Source: Microbacteriaceae bacterium BACL25 MAG-120322-bin65 (GTDB taxonomy: Bacteria; Actinomycetota; Actinomycetes; Actinomycetales; Microbacteriaceae). Taken from it: DNA of 35,816 nt. The DNA is taken from NCBI GenBank assembly GCA_001438965.1, contig LIAY01000004.1, positions 1 to 35,816 on the forward strand. Reading direction: 5' to 3'. Shown piece by piece: positions 21,168-30,409 of this stretch. The translations under genes were made by a program, and so were the position numbers. How positions within the stretch are numbered: the stretch's first letter is position 1; each line of letters begins with the position of its first letter. The notes under the pieces are model-generated. The model did not search any database. It saw only the letters and a list, made by a program, of their open reading frames with translations, and was not told the DNA's origin.

Positions 21168-21593
21168 ATGGCTCAGGATTTCTCTTCTCTTCGCTCCGTG
21201 GTGCCCGACCGGTTGCGCAGTGCGCTGAAGTGGTATCGGGTGAGCGCTTATGTCACTGGCATTTTGCTCCTACTTCTCACCATCGAGATGGTGGCCAAAT
21301 ATGGTTTTGGCTCCGAACTAGAAATGGGTGGCCAGCAGGGCTTTGTCGCCATGGTGCCCGATGGCACGGTGGCAGCGTTTAACGTTTCCTCGGCCATTTT
21401 GATCGCTCATGGATGGTTCTATGTGGTGTATTTGTTTACCAGTTTTCGCATCTGGTCCATCCTGCGCTGGCCTTTGTGGCGGTTTTTGTGGCTGGCATCG
21501 GGTGGTTTGTTCCCCTTCCTGTCTTTTGTTATTGAGCACTACGCCACCGCCTACATTCGCTCTCTCCTGGCCGAAATTAGAGGCGAGGAGTGA
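21168..21593 (+). CDS. DUF3817 domain membrane protein
   Basis: [22 protein letters not shown]...[45 protein letters not shown]; typical of the DUF3817 family upstream of guaA. Confidence 0.82.
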   Translation: MAQDFSSLRSVVPDRLRSALKWYRVSAYVTGILLLLLTIEMVAKYGFGSELEMGGQQGFVAMVPDGTVAAFNVSSAILIAHGWFYVVYLFTSFRIWSILRWPLWRFLWLASGGLFPFLSFVIEHYATAYIRSLLAEIRGEE

Positions 21594-23170
21594 CCGAAGT
21601 GACCGATTCCCCCAGACCGGTCCTTGTTGTTGATTTTGGTGCGCAGTACGCGCAGCTAATCGCTCGGCGGGTCCGAGAAGCCGGGGTTTATTCCGAAATC
21701 GTTTCTCATACGCTCTCTGCCCAGGAAATAGCGGATAAGAATCCGGTAGCTATTGTGCTCAGTGGTGGTCCCGCCAGTGTCTATGGCGAAGGCTCCCCAG
21801 CGCTACAAAAGGGCATTCTGGATATGGGAATTCCTGTCTTAGGTATTTGCTATGGATTTCAAGTCATGGCCCAAGAGCTCGGTGGCGAGGTCGGCCAGAC
21901 GGGGCTTCGCGAATACGGCGCCACCACCGCCACAGTGAATCCCACACTGACCCCACTTTTTGCTGGTCAACCAGTGGAACAAAACACCTGGATGTCTCAC
22001 GGTGATCAGGTTGTTGTTGCCCCTCCCGGTTTTGAGGTTCTCGCCTCTACTGGCGCAACGGCAGTTGCGGCGTTTGGTTCGCTCGAGCGGAAAATGTTTG
22101 GCGTTCAGTGGCACCCGGAAGTTCGCCATTCTGATCACGGCCAAGCAGTCCTAGAAAACTTTCTTCACCACATTGCCGGCTTGGGCAGCGAGTGGAATAG
22201 CGGAAATGTCATCGCCACGCAGGTGGAGAGTATTCGCCAGCAAGTTGGCTCGGACCTCGTGATTTGCGGCCTTTCTGGTGGGGTGGATTCCGCTGTTGCT
22301 GCTGCGCTGGTGCATCAGGCAGTGGGCGACCAGTTGGTGTGCGTTTTCGTTGACCACGGTCTACTTCGCCAGGGTGAGCGCGAACAAGTCGAACAAGACT
22401 TTGTTGCCGCCACTGGCGTGCGATTAGTGACCGTGGACGCCGCAGATCAGTTTTTAGCTGCCCTAGCTGGCGTGAGCGACCCTGAGACAAAGCGCAAAAT
22501 CATTGGCCGTGAATTTATTCGCACCTTCGAACAAGCCTCCGCTGATCTCGTGGCCGAAGCCCAGGACGGTGGTAGCGAAGTAAAATACCTCGTTCAGGGC
22601 ACCCTGTATCCCGACATCGTCGAAAGCGGTGGGGGCTCGGGAACCGCTGTGATTAAGAGCCACCACAACGTTGGCGGTCTACCCGATGATCTGGAATTTG
22701 ACTTAGTAGAGCCACTGCGAACTCTGTTTAAAGATGAGGTGCGCCAGATCGGCCGGGATCTGGGTTTACCCGAAGCGATTGTCGCCAGGCACCCATTCCC
22801 TGGACCGGGTTTAGGTATTCGCATTATTGGTGAGGTCACCGCTGATCGCCTCGAGACACTTCGCCAGGCAGATGCGATTGTTCGGGCAGAGCTGACCCTT
22901 GCTGGTGTTGATGGCGAGATTTGGCAATGCCCGGTGGTGTTGTTGGCGGATGTTCGCTCAGTCGGCGTTCAAGGCGATGGGCGCACCTATGGGCACCCGA
23001 TTGTGTTGCGTCCGGTGTCCAGTGAAGACGCCATGACCGCTGATTGGACGAGGTTGCCCTATGACCTGCTGGCCAAGATTTCTAATCGCATTACCAATGA
23101 GGTTTCAGAAGTAAACCGAGTGGTACTCGATGTGACATCTAAACCACCAGGAACTATCGAGTGGGAATAG
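21590..23170 (+). CDS. guaA: GMP synthase (glutamine-hydrolysing)
   Basis: [17 protein letters not shown] GATase nucleophile, [17 protein letters not shown]-loop, C-terminal [13 protein letters not shown]. Confidence 0.97.
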   Translation: MTEVTDSPRPVLVVDFGAQYAQLIARRVREAGVYSEIVSHTLSAQEIADKNPVAIVLSGGPASVYGEGSPALQKGILDMGIPVLGICYGFQVMAQELGGEVGQTGLREYGATTATVNPTLTPLFAGQPVEQNTWMSHGDQVVVAPPGFEVLASTGATAVAAFGSLERKMFGVQWHPEVRHSDHGQAVLENFLHHIAGLGSEWNSGNVIATQVESIRQQVGSDLVICGLSGGVDSAVAAALVHQAVGDQLVCVFVDHGLLRQGEREQVEQDFVAATGVRLVTVDAADQFLAALAGVSDPETKRKIIGREFIRTFEQASADLVAEAQDGGSEVKYLVQGTLYPDIVESGGGSGTAVIKSHHNVGGLPDDLEFDLVEPLRTLFKDEVRQIGRDLGLPEAIVARHPFPGPGLGIRIIGEVTADRLETLRQADAIVRAELTLAGVDGEIWQCPVVLLADVRSVGVQGDGRTYGHPIVLRPVSSEDAMTADWTRLPYDLLAKISNRITNEVSEVNRVVLDVTSKPPGTIEWE

Positions 23171-23173
23171 TTC

Positions 23174-24172
23174 CTAGGCTGAGGCTCTCTTCACCAGCTC
23201 GGGCTGGAAAACAATCTTTCGTGGCTCCATTCCTGGGCTTTCTGCTTCCTCGCTCAAGAGCCTTAGCGCAGTTTGGCCCATGAGCTCGCTGGGTTGCCGG
23301 ATAGACGTCAGTGGCACGATTGCTGAGGTGGCGAAATCAATATCGTCGTAGCCCACGAGAGCGATATCTTCAGGAACTCGGATGCTGCTGGCCGCTACGA
23401 GAGCTTGCAGCAGGCCAAGGGCGACCAAATCGTTGGCCGCAAAAATCCCATTAGGACGGTTCTTTGCCGGCATTTGAGCGAGGGCTTCCCCGATTCTTCG
23501 GCCCTCAAGTACCGTGGTGGCCCTAGTTTCAAAAATTTGGAGTTTCGTGCCCTTATGACCCGCGACGGCCTTTTTGGCACCGATCAACCTGTCCTTCACC
23601 TGGGTAATTTCAAGTGGGCCCCCTACAAAACCAATCTGTAACCTGCCCAAACTCATGAGGTGAAGTGTTGCGATATGCCCGCCCGCGATGTCGTCCACCG
23701 AGACCGAACTGAATTCCTCTTTCTGGCTCACCCGGTCCACCAGAACCGAGGGGATTCCAAAGTGTTTCAAGGCGCCCAGCCTGTCTTCAACCGCGCCGTA
23801 GGGAGAGATCAAAATGCCGCGGACTCGCTGTTCCTCAAACAGATCGAGGTAGTTCATTTCTCGTTCTTCGGATTCCGTGGTGTTGGCAAGAATCAGCGAG
23901 AAACCCGCCTTGGAGGCCTCATCCTCGGCGCCCCTCGCAATATCGGTGAAGAACGGGTTTGCCACGTCGAAAACCAACATGGCAATGGTTTTACTTGCAC
24001 CCGCCCGAAGTTGCCGAGCAGCGTCGTTTCGAACAAAACCGAGAGCGTGAATTGACTGGTGGACTTTTTTGACCGTGGCAGCGCTCACCCTGCCGGGGTG
24101 ATTCATCACGTTGGATACTGTTCCCACCGAGACTCCGGCATGGGATGCGACATCTTTGATGCTGGCTGACAT
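23174..24172 (-). CDS. LacI-family transcriptional regulator, probable rhamnose regulon regulator
   Basis: MSASIKDVASHAGVSVGTVSNVMNHPGRVSAATVKKVHQSI HTH; PBP-like effector domain. ORF track extends to 24421 but the canonical start is 24172. Confidence 0.93.
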   Translation of the reverse strand: MSASIKDVASHAGVSVGTVSNVMNHPGRVSAATVKKVHQSIHALGFVRNDAARQLRAGASKTIAMLVFDVANPFFTDIARGAEDEASKAGFSLILANTTESEEREMNYLDLFEEQRVRGILISPYGAVEDRLGALKHFGIPSVLVDRVSQKEEFSSVSVDDIAGGHIATLHLMSLGRLQIGFVGGPLEITQVKDRLIGAKKAVAGHKGTKLQIFETRATTVLEGRRIGEALAQMPAKNRPNGIFAANDLVALGLLQALVAASSIRVPEDIALVGYDDIDFATSAIVPLTSIRQPSELMGQTALRLLSEEAESPGMEPRKIVFQPELVKRASA

Positions 24173-24290
24173 CTTGACTTCGCGACCCTTTCGGTTGATG
24201 GCAGAGCCCCACTCTCTATTTCGTAGGAGCTGAGGCAGGATGCTTTGACAATTTCCAAACTCTTGTGACAAGGTTACAGTTATATTCAAA

Positions 24291-24304
24291 TTGAATCGTT
24301 TCAA
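24291..24304. promoter_or_regulatory. LacI-type operator, site 1
   Basis: ttgaatcgtttcaa, CG-centred palindrome; exact reverse complement recurs at 30379-30392. Confidence 0.82.
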
Positions 24305-24333
24305 CACGTGGTCTGGCAGGGCACCGCAATCAC

Positions 24334-24356
24334 GCGGAGGAATCATTTTTCTCCGC
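24334..24356 (+). other. Hairpin in the rhaI leader
   Basis: gcggag-gaatcattttt-ctccgc. Confidence 0.35.
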
Positions 24357-24423
24357 TGGTTAGAGACAGTCCGGACACGGGGAATACGAAGCGCGAAGGC
24401 TAATTCGAGAGAGAAGAACACTG

Positions 24424-25587
24424 ATGTTCACAGAATCCATGACGAAGATTTTAGAGGCTCAAGCCATCGAGCTTCCCTCCTGGGCCTTTGGCAATTCAGG
24501 CACCCGATTCAAGGTTTTTACGACACCTGGTACGCCGCGCAACCCTTTTGAAAAGATTGAGGATGCCGCCACGGTGAATGAATACACGGGACTTGCTCCG
24601 AGCGTTGCCTTGCATATCCCATGGGACAAGGTTGACGACTTTCAGGCCCTCAAAATTCACGCAGAAAACCTGGGGGTGAATTTGGGCACGATCAACTCGA
24701 ATACGTTCCAAGATGATCAGTATCGCTTTGGTTCTCTTACTCACGTGGACAAAAAAGTCCGCCAAGCCGCCATCGATCACCATTTTGAATGCATTGACGT
24801 TATGGACAAGACAGGCTCCCAAGACCTGAAAATCTGGCTCGCTGATGGGTCCAACTATCCAGGGCAGGTTAACATCCGGGCCCGTCAGGATCGTTTGCAT
24901 GAATCGCTTCAGGCCATCTACGAGCGCTTAGGGGATAACCAGCGGATGGTCTTGGAATACAAATTCTTCGAACCCGCTTTCTATCACACGGATGTTCCTG
25001 ACTGGGGCACCGCCTACGTTCAGGTGCAAGCACTGGGAGACAAAGCCTCTGTTTGCCTAGACACCGGCCATCATGCACCTGGGACCAATATTGAGTTCAT
25101 TGTGGCTCAGCTTCTGCGCCTGAGGCGTCTGGGTTCTTTCGACTTCAATTCCCGCTTCTACGCCGACGATGATCTCATTGTTGGGGCTGCTGACCCTTTC
25201 CAGCTTTTCCGTATCATCTTCGAGGTCTACCGCAATGGTGGATTCGACGAGGACTCCACTGTGGCGTTTATGTTGGATCAGTGTCACAACATTGAAGACA
25301 AGATCCCTGGCCAGATTCGAAGCGTTCTCAACGTGCAGGAAATGACAGCCAAGGTTCTCTTAGCTGATCTTGCTGGTTTGGAAAGCGCGGAAGTCTCCGG
25401 CGATGTCCTCGGTGCCAATGGCATTCTGATGGACGCTTACAACACGGATGTCCGACCGGCGTTGGCCGACTGGCGTGAGGCTCGAGGCCTGCCTCGCGAG
25501 CCCTTCGACGCATACCGGGCAAGCGGGCGTTTAGAAAAAATTGCGAAGGAACGCGTTGGTGGTCAACAAATGGGATGGGGAGCCTAG
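24424..25587 (+). CDS. rhaI: L-rhamnose isomerase (RhaI type)
   Basis: LPSWAFGNSGTRFKVF, LHIPWDKVDDF, VCLDTGHHAPGTNIEFIVAQLLRLRRLGSFDFNSRFYADDDLIVGAADPFQLFRI. Confidence 0.9.
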   Translation: MFTESMTKILEAQAIELPSWAFGNSGTRFKVFTTPGTPRNPFEKIEDAATVNEYTGLAPSVALHIPWDKVDDFQALKIHAENLGVNLGTINSNTFQDDQYRFGSLTHVDKKVRQAAIDHHFECIDVMDKTGSQDLKIWLADGSNYPGQVNIRARQDRLHESLQAIYERLGDNQRMVLEYKFFEPAFYHTDVPDWGTAYVQVQALGDKASVCLDTGHHAPGTNIEFIVAQLLRLRRLGSFDFNSRFYADDDLIVGAADPFQLFRIIFEVYRNGGFDEDSTVAFMLDQCHNIEDKIPGQIRSVLNVQEMTAKVLLADLAGLESAEVSGDVLGANGILMDAYNTDVRPALADWREARGLPREPFDAYRASGRLEKIAKERVGGQQMGWGA

Positions 25588-27620
25588 TGAAGACAACCGC
25601 TGCGGAGCTCGTCGAGCGTTCTCGGAGGCTGGGGAGTGACCCCAAGAACACAAATTTCGCAGGAGGAAACACCAGCGCGAAAGGTGTGGGTTTTGATCCG
25701 GTCTCGGGCGGAGACATCAGCCTCATTTGGGTCAAAGGCTCCGGGGGAGACCTTGGCACCCTCACCGAAGCGGGACTTGCAGTCTTGCAACTAGACAAAG
25801 TCCTCCAACTCCAAGCCGTCTATCCAGGTCTAGAAAAAGAAGACGAGATGGTGGCCGCTTTCGATTACTGCGCACACGGCAAAGGCGGTGCCGCTCCGTC
25901 TATTGACACGGCTATGCATGCTTTGGTTGATGCGTCCCACGTGGACCACCTCCATCCTGATTCGGGAATCGCTATTGCCACTGCAGCTGATGGCAAAACG
26001 CTCACCACCAAAATCTTTGGCTCCAAAGTGGTGTGGGTTCCCTGGCGCCGGCCGGGTTTCCAGCTGGGCTTAGATATCGCTGCCATTAAAGAAACGAACC
26101 CTGAGGCTATTGGTTGCATTTTGGGTGGGCACGGTATTACCGCGTGGGCGGACACGAGCGAAGAGTGTGAAGCTAACTCGCTGTGGATTATTAACACCGC
26201 ACAGAAATACATCGATGAATACGGCAAGGATGCGCCTTTCGGGGCTCTAATGGCCGAGAACAAGGCCCTGCCCGTTCCCGCTCGGCGTGAACGCGCCGCC
26301 GCCTTAGCGCCTCTTCTGCGCGGACTGGCGTCGACAGATAAACGCATGGTTGGTCACTACACCGATGACGAGGTGGTTCTTGATTTCCTAGCTCGCAAAA
26401 AACACCCTGAGCTAGCGAAGTTGGGAACCTCATGCCCCGATCATTTCTTGCGGACCAAGGTTCGACCGATGGTGCTGGATCTACCGGCTGATGCGGATTT
26501 GGAAACCCTGATGGTACGGGCCAGAAAGTTGCATCAGAGTTACCGTGCGAGCTACGCCAAGTACTACGACAAGTTCGCCGATGCTGATTCTCCTGCCATG
26601 CGAGGAGCGGACCCCCTCGTAATTTTGGTGCCCGGAGTAGGAATGTTCTCTTACGGTCCGGACAAAAAAACTGCCCGTGTTGCAAGCGAGTTCTATATCA
26701 ACGCGATTAATGTGATGCGGGGAGCTGAAGCCCTCAGCACATACAAGCCCATTTCCGAGCATGAGAAATTCCGCATCGAATACTGGTCCTTAGAGGAAGC
26801 TAAGCTCCAGCGCTTGCCCAAACCCAAAACTCACGCCACCAAGGTCGCTTTTGTTACTGGTGCAGCCTCAGGAATTGGTAAGGCGATCGCCAAGAGGCTG
26901 GCTGCTGACGGAGCCCACGTCGTCATTGCTGACCTTGATGAAGCTAAAGCGCAAGCCGTAGCGGCGGAGATTGGCTCCAGCGATGTTGCGCTGGGGCTCG
27001 CAATTGATGTCCGGGACGCCCAATCTATCCGCGAGGCACTTGATGCAACGACACGCGCCTTCGGTGGTGTCGACATTGTGGTTAATAATGCAGGCGTTTC
27101 GTTATCTAAACCGCTGCTGGAGACCACGGAAGCAGACTGGGATTTCCAGCACGACATCATGGCTAAGGGATCCTTCCTGGTCTCGCGAGAAAGTGCCCGA
27201 ATCCTCATGGATCAAGCTATGGGCGGTGACATCATCTACATCTCTTCAAAGAATTCAGTTTTCGCGGGCCCCAATAACATCGCTTATTCGGCAACTAAGG
27301 CAGATCAGGCGCATCAAGTGCGCTTGCTGGCCGTTGAATTGGGCGAATATGGAATCCGAGTGAACGGTATCAATCCCGATGGGGTGGTCCGTGGCTCGGG
27401 CATTTTTGCTAGCGGCTGGGGGGCTAACCGGGCCAAAACCTACGGCGTGAAAGAAGAAGACCTGGGTAGCTTTTATGCGCAGCGCACAATATTGAAAAAG
27501 GAAGTTGTGCCCGAGAGTGTCGCGGATGCGGTATCTGTCTTGACAGGGCCTGATTTGACCCTGACAACAGGTATGCACATGCCCGTTGATTCGGGAGTAG
27601 CGGCGGCGTTCCTGCGATGA
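25587..27620 (+). CDS. Bifunctional L-rhamnulose-1-phosphate aldolase / lactaldehyde dehydrogenase (RhaEW type)
   Basis: N-terminal class II aldolase (FAGGNTSAKG..., HVDHLHPDSGIA), C-terminal SDR (VAFVTGAASGIGKAIAKRLA, NNAGVS, YSATKADQ). GTG 25587 has a better RBS than the ORF-track ATG 25575. Confidence 0.9.
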   Translation: MKTTAAELVERSRRLGSDPKNTNFAGGNTSAKGVGFDPVSGGDISLIWVKGSGGDLGTLTEAGLAVLQLDKVLQLQAVYPGLEKEDEMVAAFDYCAHGKGGAAPSIDTAMHALVDASHVDHLHPDSGIAIATAADGKTLTTKIFGSKVVWVPWRRPGFQLGLDIAAIKETNPEAIGCILGGHGITAWADTSEECEANSLWIINTAQKYIDEYGKDAPFGALMAENKALPVPARRERAAALAPLLRGLASTDKRMVGHYTDDEVVLDFLARKKHPELAKLGTSCPDHFLRTKVRPMVLDLPADADLETLMVRARKLHQSYRASYAKYYDKFADADSPAMRGADPLVILVPGVGMFSYGPDKKTARVASEFYINAINVMRGAEALSTYKPISEHEKFRIEYWSLEEAKLQRLPKPKTHATKVAFVTGAASGIGKAIAKRLAADGAHVVIADLDEAKAQAVAAEIGSSDVALGLAIDVRDAQSIREALDATTRAFGGVDIVVNNAGVSLSKPLLETTEADWDFQHDIMAKGSFLVSRESARILMDQAMGGDIIYISSKNSVFAGPNNIAYSATKADQAHQVRLLAVELGEYGIRVNGINPDGVVRGSGIFASGWGANRAKTYGVKEEDLGSFYAQRTILKKEVVPESVADAVSVLTGPDLTLTTGMHMPVDSGVAAAFLR

Positions 27621-29050
27621 GTTCGAGGGTACTTGCCGTAGACCTAGGTGCTACCAGTGGCCGAGTCATTGAGGCATCAATTGGCCCAAACCATCTTGAC
27701 TATTCGGTGGTTCATCGTTTCCCCAATGGACCCCACGTCATGTCCGATGGATTGCACTGGAACGTTACGGCTCTGTTTGCCGAGGTGCTCACAGGCTTGA
27801 GCCTGGCTGCGAGCAGTGGCGGGGGAATCGCGTCCATCGGTGTGGATTCCTGGGCGGTGGATTATGGATTGCTTCAAAATGGCCAGCTGCTTGTTGAACC
27901 GTTTCACTATCGGGATGAGAGGACGCAGTATGGAGTAGAGCGAGTCCACGGTGCGATGCCTTTCGATGAGCTTTTTGTGGAAAATGGCCTTCAGTTCATG
28001 CCCATTAATACTCTGTATCAACTCGCTGCTGAAGATTGGCCGGGGCAATCGGGTAGCGCCGATGCCTTGTTGATGATTCCGGATCTCATCAACTACTGGC
28101 TCACTGGCGAGAGCTTTACTGAGATCACCAACGCATCGACTACCGGGTTATTAGATATCGCAACGGGAGATTTTTCGCCTGCGATTATTGACCTGACAGG
28201 GGCGAAACCTGAAATTTTTGCTCCCTTGATCGAGCCCGGGCACGTAGTGGGGAACCTGCTTGCTGAGCGCAGCGAGGCTCTGGGCTTCCGGGCACCCGTG
28301 ATTGCCGTAGGTTCTCACGACACCGCCTCCGCGGTAGTTGCCGCCCCACTTGCTAGCGCCTCGAGCGCCTACATTTCTTGTGGAACCTGGGGCTTGGTCG
28401 GGGTAGAGGTGTCTAAGCCAATTCTGAGCGAGGCAGCTAGAGCGGCAAACTTCACGAATGAGCGCGGTGTTGATGGACGCATCCGCTTCCTGCATAACGT
28501 GATGGGCCTCTGGCTACTCAACGAGAGCGTCTCGCACTGGAATAAACTCGGCGACACTCGAGGGGTTGAGGAACTGGTGTTAGCCGCTAGCTCTTATTCG
28601 CATGCTGTCCCAGTTTTCGATGTTGCCGACCCCGTGTTTATGGCTCCGGGCGACATGCCAAGCCGAATTGCCAACTGGTTCTCTGAGCGGGGACTTGCCC
28701 ACGGCCCCGATCCCGTTTTCGTGGTCGCCAGCATTATGGAAAGCCTCGCGCGTGCTATGGCAGAAACGGTCCATACAGCTGGCCTGCTGTCAGGAACAGA
28801 CGTAAGGGAAATATGTATCGTTGGCGGAGGCTCGGCGATTCCCAGCCTGTGTCAGAAAATCTCAAATGCAGCAGGGGTGCCTGTTGTGGCGGGGCCTGTT
28901 GAGGCAACCGCGTTGGGAAATATTCTCGTCCAGGCTAGGACCATTGGTTTGATCGATGGTGACCTGGGGTCGCTCAGGGCACTCGTGAGGCGGACAGCTG
29001 ATCTTGTTATCTATCAACCGCATATCGACAGGAAAAATTTTTATGGTTAA
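27617..29050 (+). CDS. rhaB: Rhamnulokinase
   Basis: FGGY kinase: [51 protein letters not shown]. Confidence 0.92.
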   Translation: MSSRVLAVDLGATSGRVIEASIGPNHLDYSVVHRFPNGPHVMSDGLHWNVTALFAEVLTGLSLAASSGGGIASIGVDSWAVDYGLLQNGQLLVEPFHYRDERTQYGVERVHGAMPFDELFVENGLQFMPINTLYQLAAEDWPGQSGSADALLMIPDLINYWLTGESFTEITNASTTGLLDIATGDFSPAIIDLTGAKPEIFAPLIEPGHVVGNLLAERSEALGFRAPVIAVGSHDTASAVVAAPLASASSAYISCGTWGLVGVEVSKPILSEAARAANFTNERGVDGRIRFLHNVMGLWLLNESVSHWNKLGDTRGVEELVLAASSYSHAVPVFDVADPVFMAPGDMPSRIANWFSERGLAHGPDPVFVVASIMESLARAMAETVHTAGLLSGTDVREICIVGGGSAIPSLCQKISNAAGVPVVAGPVEATALGNILVQARTIGLIDGDLGSLRALVRRTADLVIYQPHIDRKNFYG

Positions 29051-30281
29051 GCGTCGTTTTCCGAGGCCCTCGGAGTTGGCTCCGTTGTTGAAGTTTAAAG
29101 CGCCGACCCTGAACGGGCGCACACGTCGCCTGGAGGCGGCTCTGACGGTATGGGACTTGCGTACTATTGCGAAGTCTCGGACTCCCAAGGCACCTTTTGA
29201 TTACTGTGATGGGGCGGCTGAGGCGGAGTTGTCTCTTTCTCGCGCCCGGCAGGCTTTTGAGGATGTGGAGTTTCAGCCGGCGATTTTGCGGGATGTGTCG
29301 AGCGTCTCTACCTCGTGGGATGTGCTGGGTGCTCCGGTTGCTTTTCCGGTGGGGATTGCGCCAACAGGTTTCACCCGGATGATGCACTCGGAAGGTGAGG
29401 ATGCTGGTGCTGCAATGGCGGCGAAGTGGGGCGTTCCTTTCTCGTTATCGACGATGGGCACCCGCTCCATTGAGCACGTAAAGTCTGTGGCGCCCGAGGG
29501 CCGTAATTGGTTTCAGTTGTATATGTGGAAAGACCGGGAACGCTCGATGGAGTTAGTGGAGAGAGCCGCCGCTGCTGGTGTTGATACTCTCCAGGTCACC
29601 GTTGATGTTCCCGTTGCGGGGGCAAGGCTCCGGGATAAGAGGAATGGTTTTTCTATCCCACCAGCGTTGACGATGGGCACGGTGCTCAACGCGTTGCCAA
29701 GGCCGTGGTGGTGGTTTGATTTCCTCACCACAGAGCCCCTCGAGTTCGCGTCTTTGTCGTCCTGGCAGGGCACGGTGGCGGAGTTGTTGGATCACATGTT
29801 TGATCCCACCGTCACCTATGAGGATCTGGCCTGGATCAAGAAGCAGTGGCCAGGCAAACTCGTGGTGAAGGGTGTGCAGACGGTTGCGGATGCGAAAGCG
29901 TTAGCCACTTTGGGTGTGGATGCTATTTCCTTGTCTAATCATGGGGGTCGCCAGTTAGATCGGGCGCCGATTCCGTTTCATGTGTTGCCCGAGGTTGTCA
30001 GAGAAGTTGGTAAAGACCTTGAGATCCACGTGGACACTGGGATTATGTCGGGTGCTGATGTGGTCGCGTGTGTGGCTCAGGGTGCCCGGTTTACGCAGGT
30101 GGGTCGTGCATACCTGTATGGGTTGATGGCCGGTGGTGCTGCTGGTGTCGATCGGATGTTCCAGATCGTCACGGAGCAGATGACGCGCACGATGCGGTTG
30201 TTGGGGGTGTCGTCTTTGGAGGAGCTTGAACCGGGACACGTAACCCAGCTACAAAGACTTATACCCAGGACAGGTCGGTGA
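29043..30281 (+). CDS. lldD: FMN-dependent alpha-hydroxy acid oxidizing protein, L-lactate dehydrogenase type
   Basis: [63 protein letters not shown] at 29043 overlaps rhaB by 8 bp. Confidence 0.88.
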   Translation: MVKRRFPRPSELAPLLKFKAPTLNGRTRRLEAALTVWDLRTIAKSRTPKAPFDYCDGAAEAELSLSRARQAFEDVEFQPAILRDVSSVSTSWDVLGAPVAFPVGIAPTGFTRMMHSEGEDAGAAMAAKWGVPFSLSTMGTRSIEHVKSVAPEGRNWFQLYMWKDRERSMELVERAAAAGVDTLQVTVDVPVAGARLRDKRNGFSIPPALTMGTVLNALPRPWWWFDFLTTEPLEFASLSSWQGTVAELLDHMFDPTVTYEDLAWIKKQWPGKLVVKGVQTVADAKALATLGVDAISLSNHGGRQLDRAPIPFHVLPEVVREVGKDLEIHVDTGIMSGADVVACVAQGARFTQVGRAYLYGLMAGGAAGVDRMFQIVTEQMTRTMRLLGVSSLEELEPGHVTQLQRLIPRTGR

Positions 30282-30308
30282 TGGGTATTTTTTGGCTTTC
30301 GTGCGAAA

Positions 30309-30322
30309 TTGTAACGATTCAA
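30309..30322. promoter_or_regulatory. LacI-type operator, site 2
   Basis: ttgtaacgattcaa, 13/14 match to site 3. Confidence 0.68.
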
Positions 30323-30378
30323 GGACAACCGTTCATTCTGGTCGAAAACCCCGCTGGAGTCTATTAGTGTTGTTTAAA

Positions 30379-30392
30379 TTGAAACGATTCAA
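30379..30392. promoter_or_regulatory. LacI-type operator, site 3
   Basis: ttgaaacgattcaa, exact reverse complement of site 1, 17 bp upstream of the ABC ATPase start. Confidence 0.82.
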
Positions 30393-30409
30393 ATCCGGAG
30401 GGGCTTGCA

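Noticed and set aside
24173-24421. N-terminal extension of the LacI ORF to 24421
   Set aside because: Canonical HTH starts at 24172 (MSASIKDVASHAGVS); the extension covers the intergenic region containing the operator.
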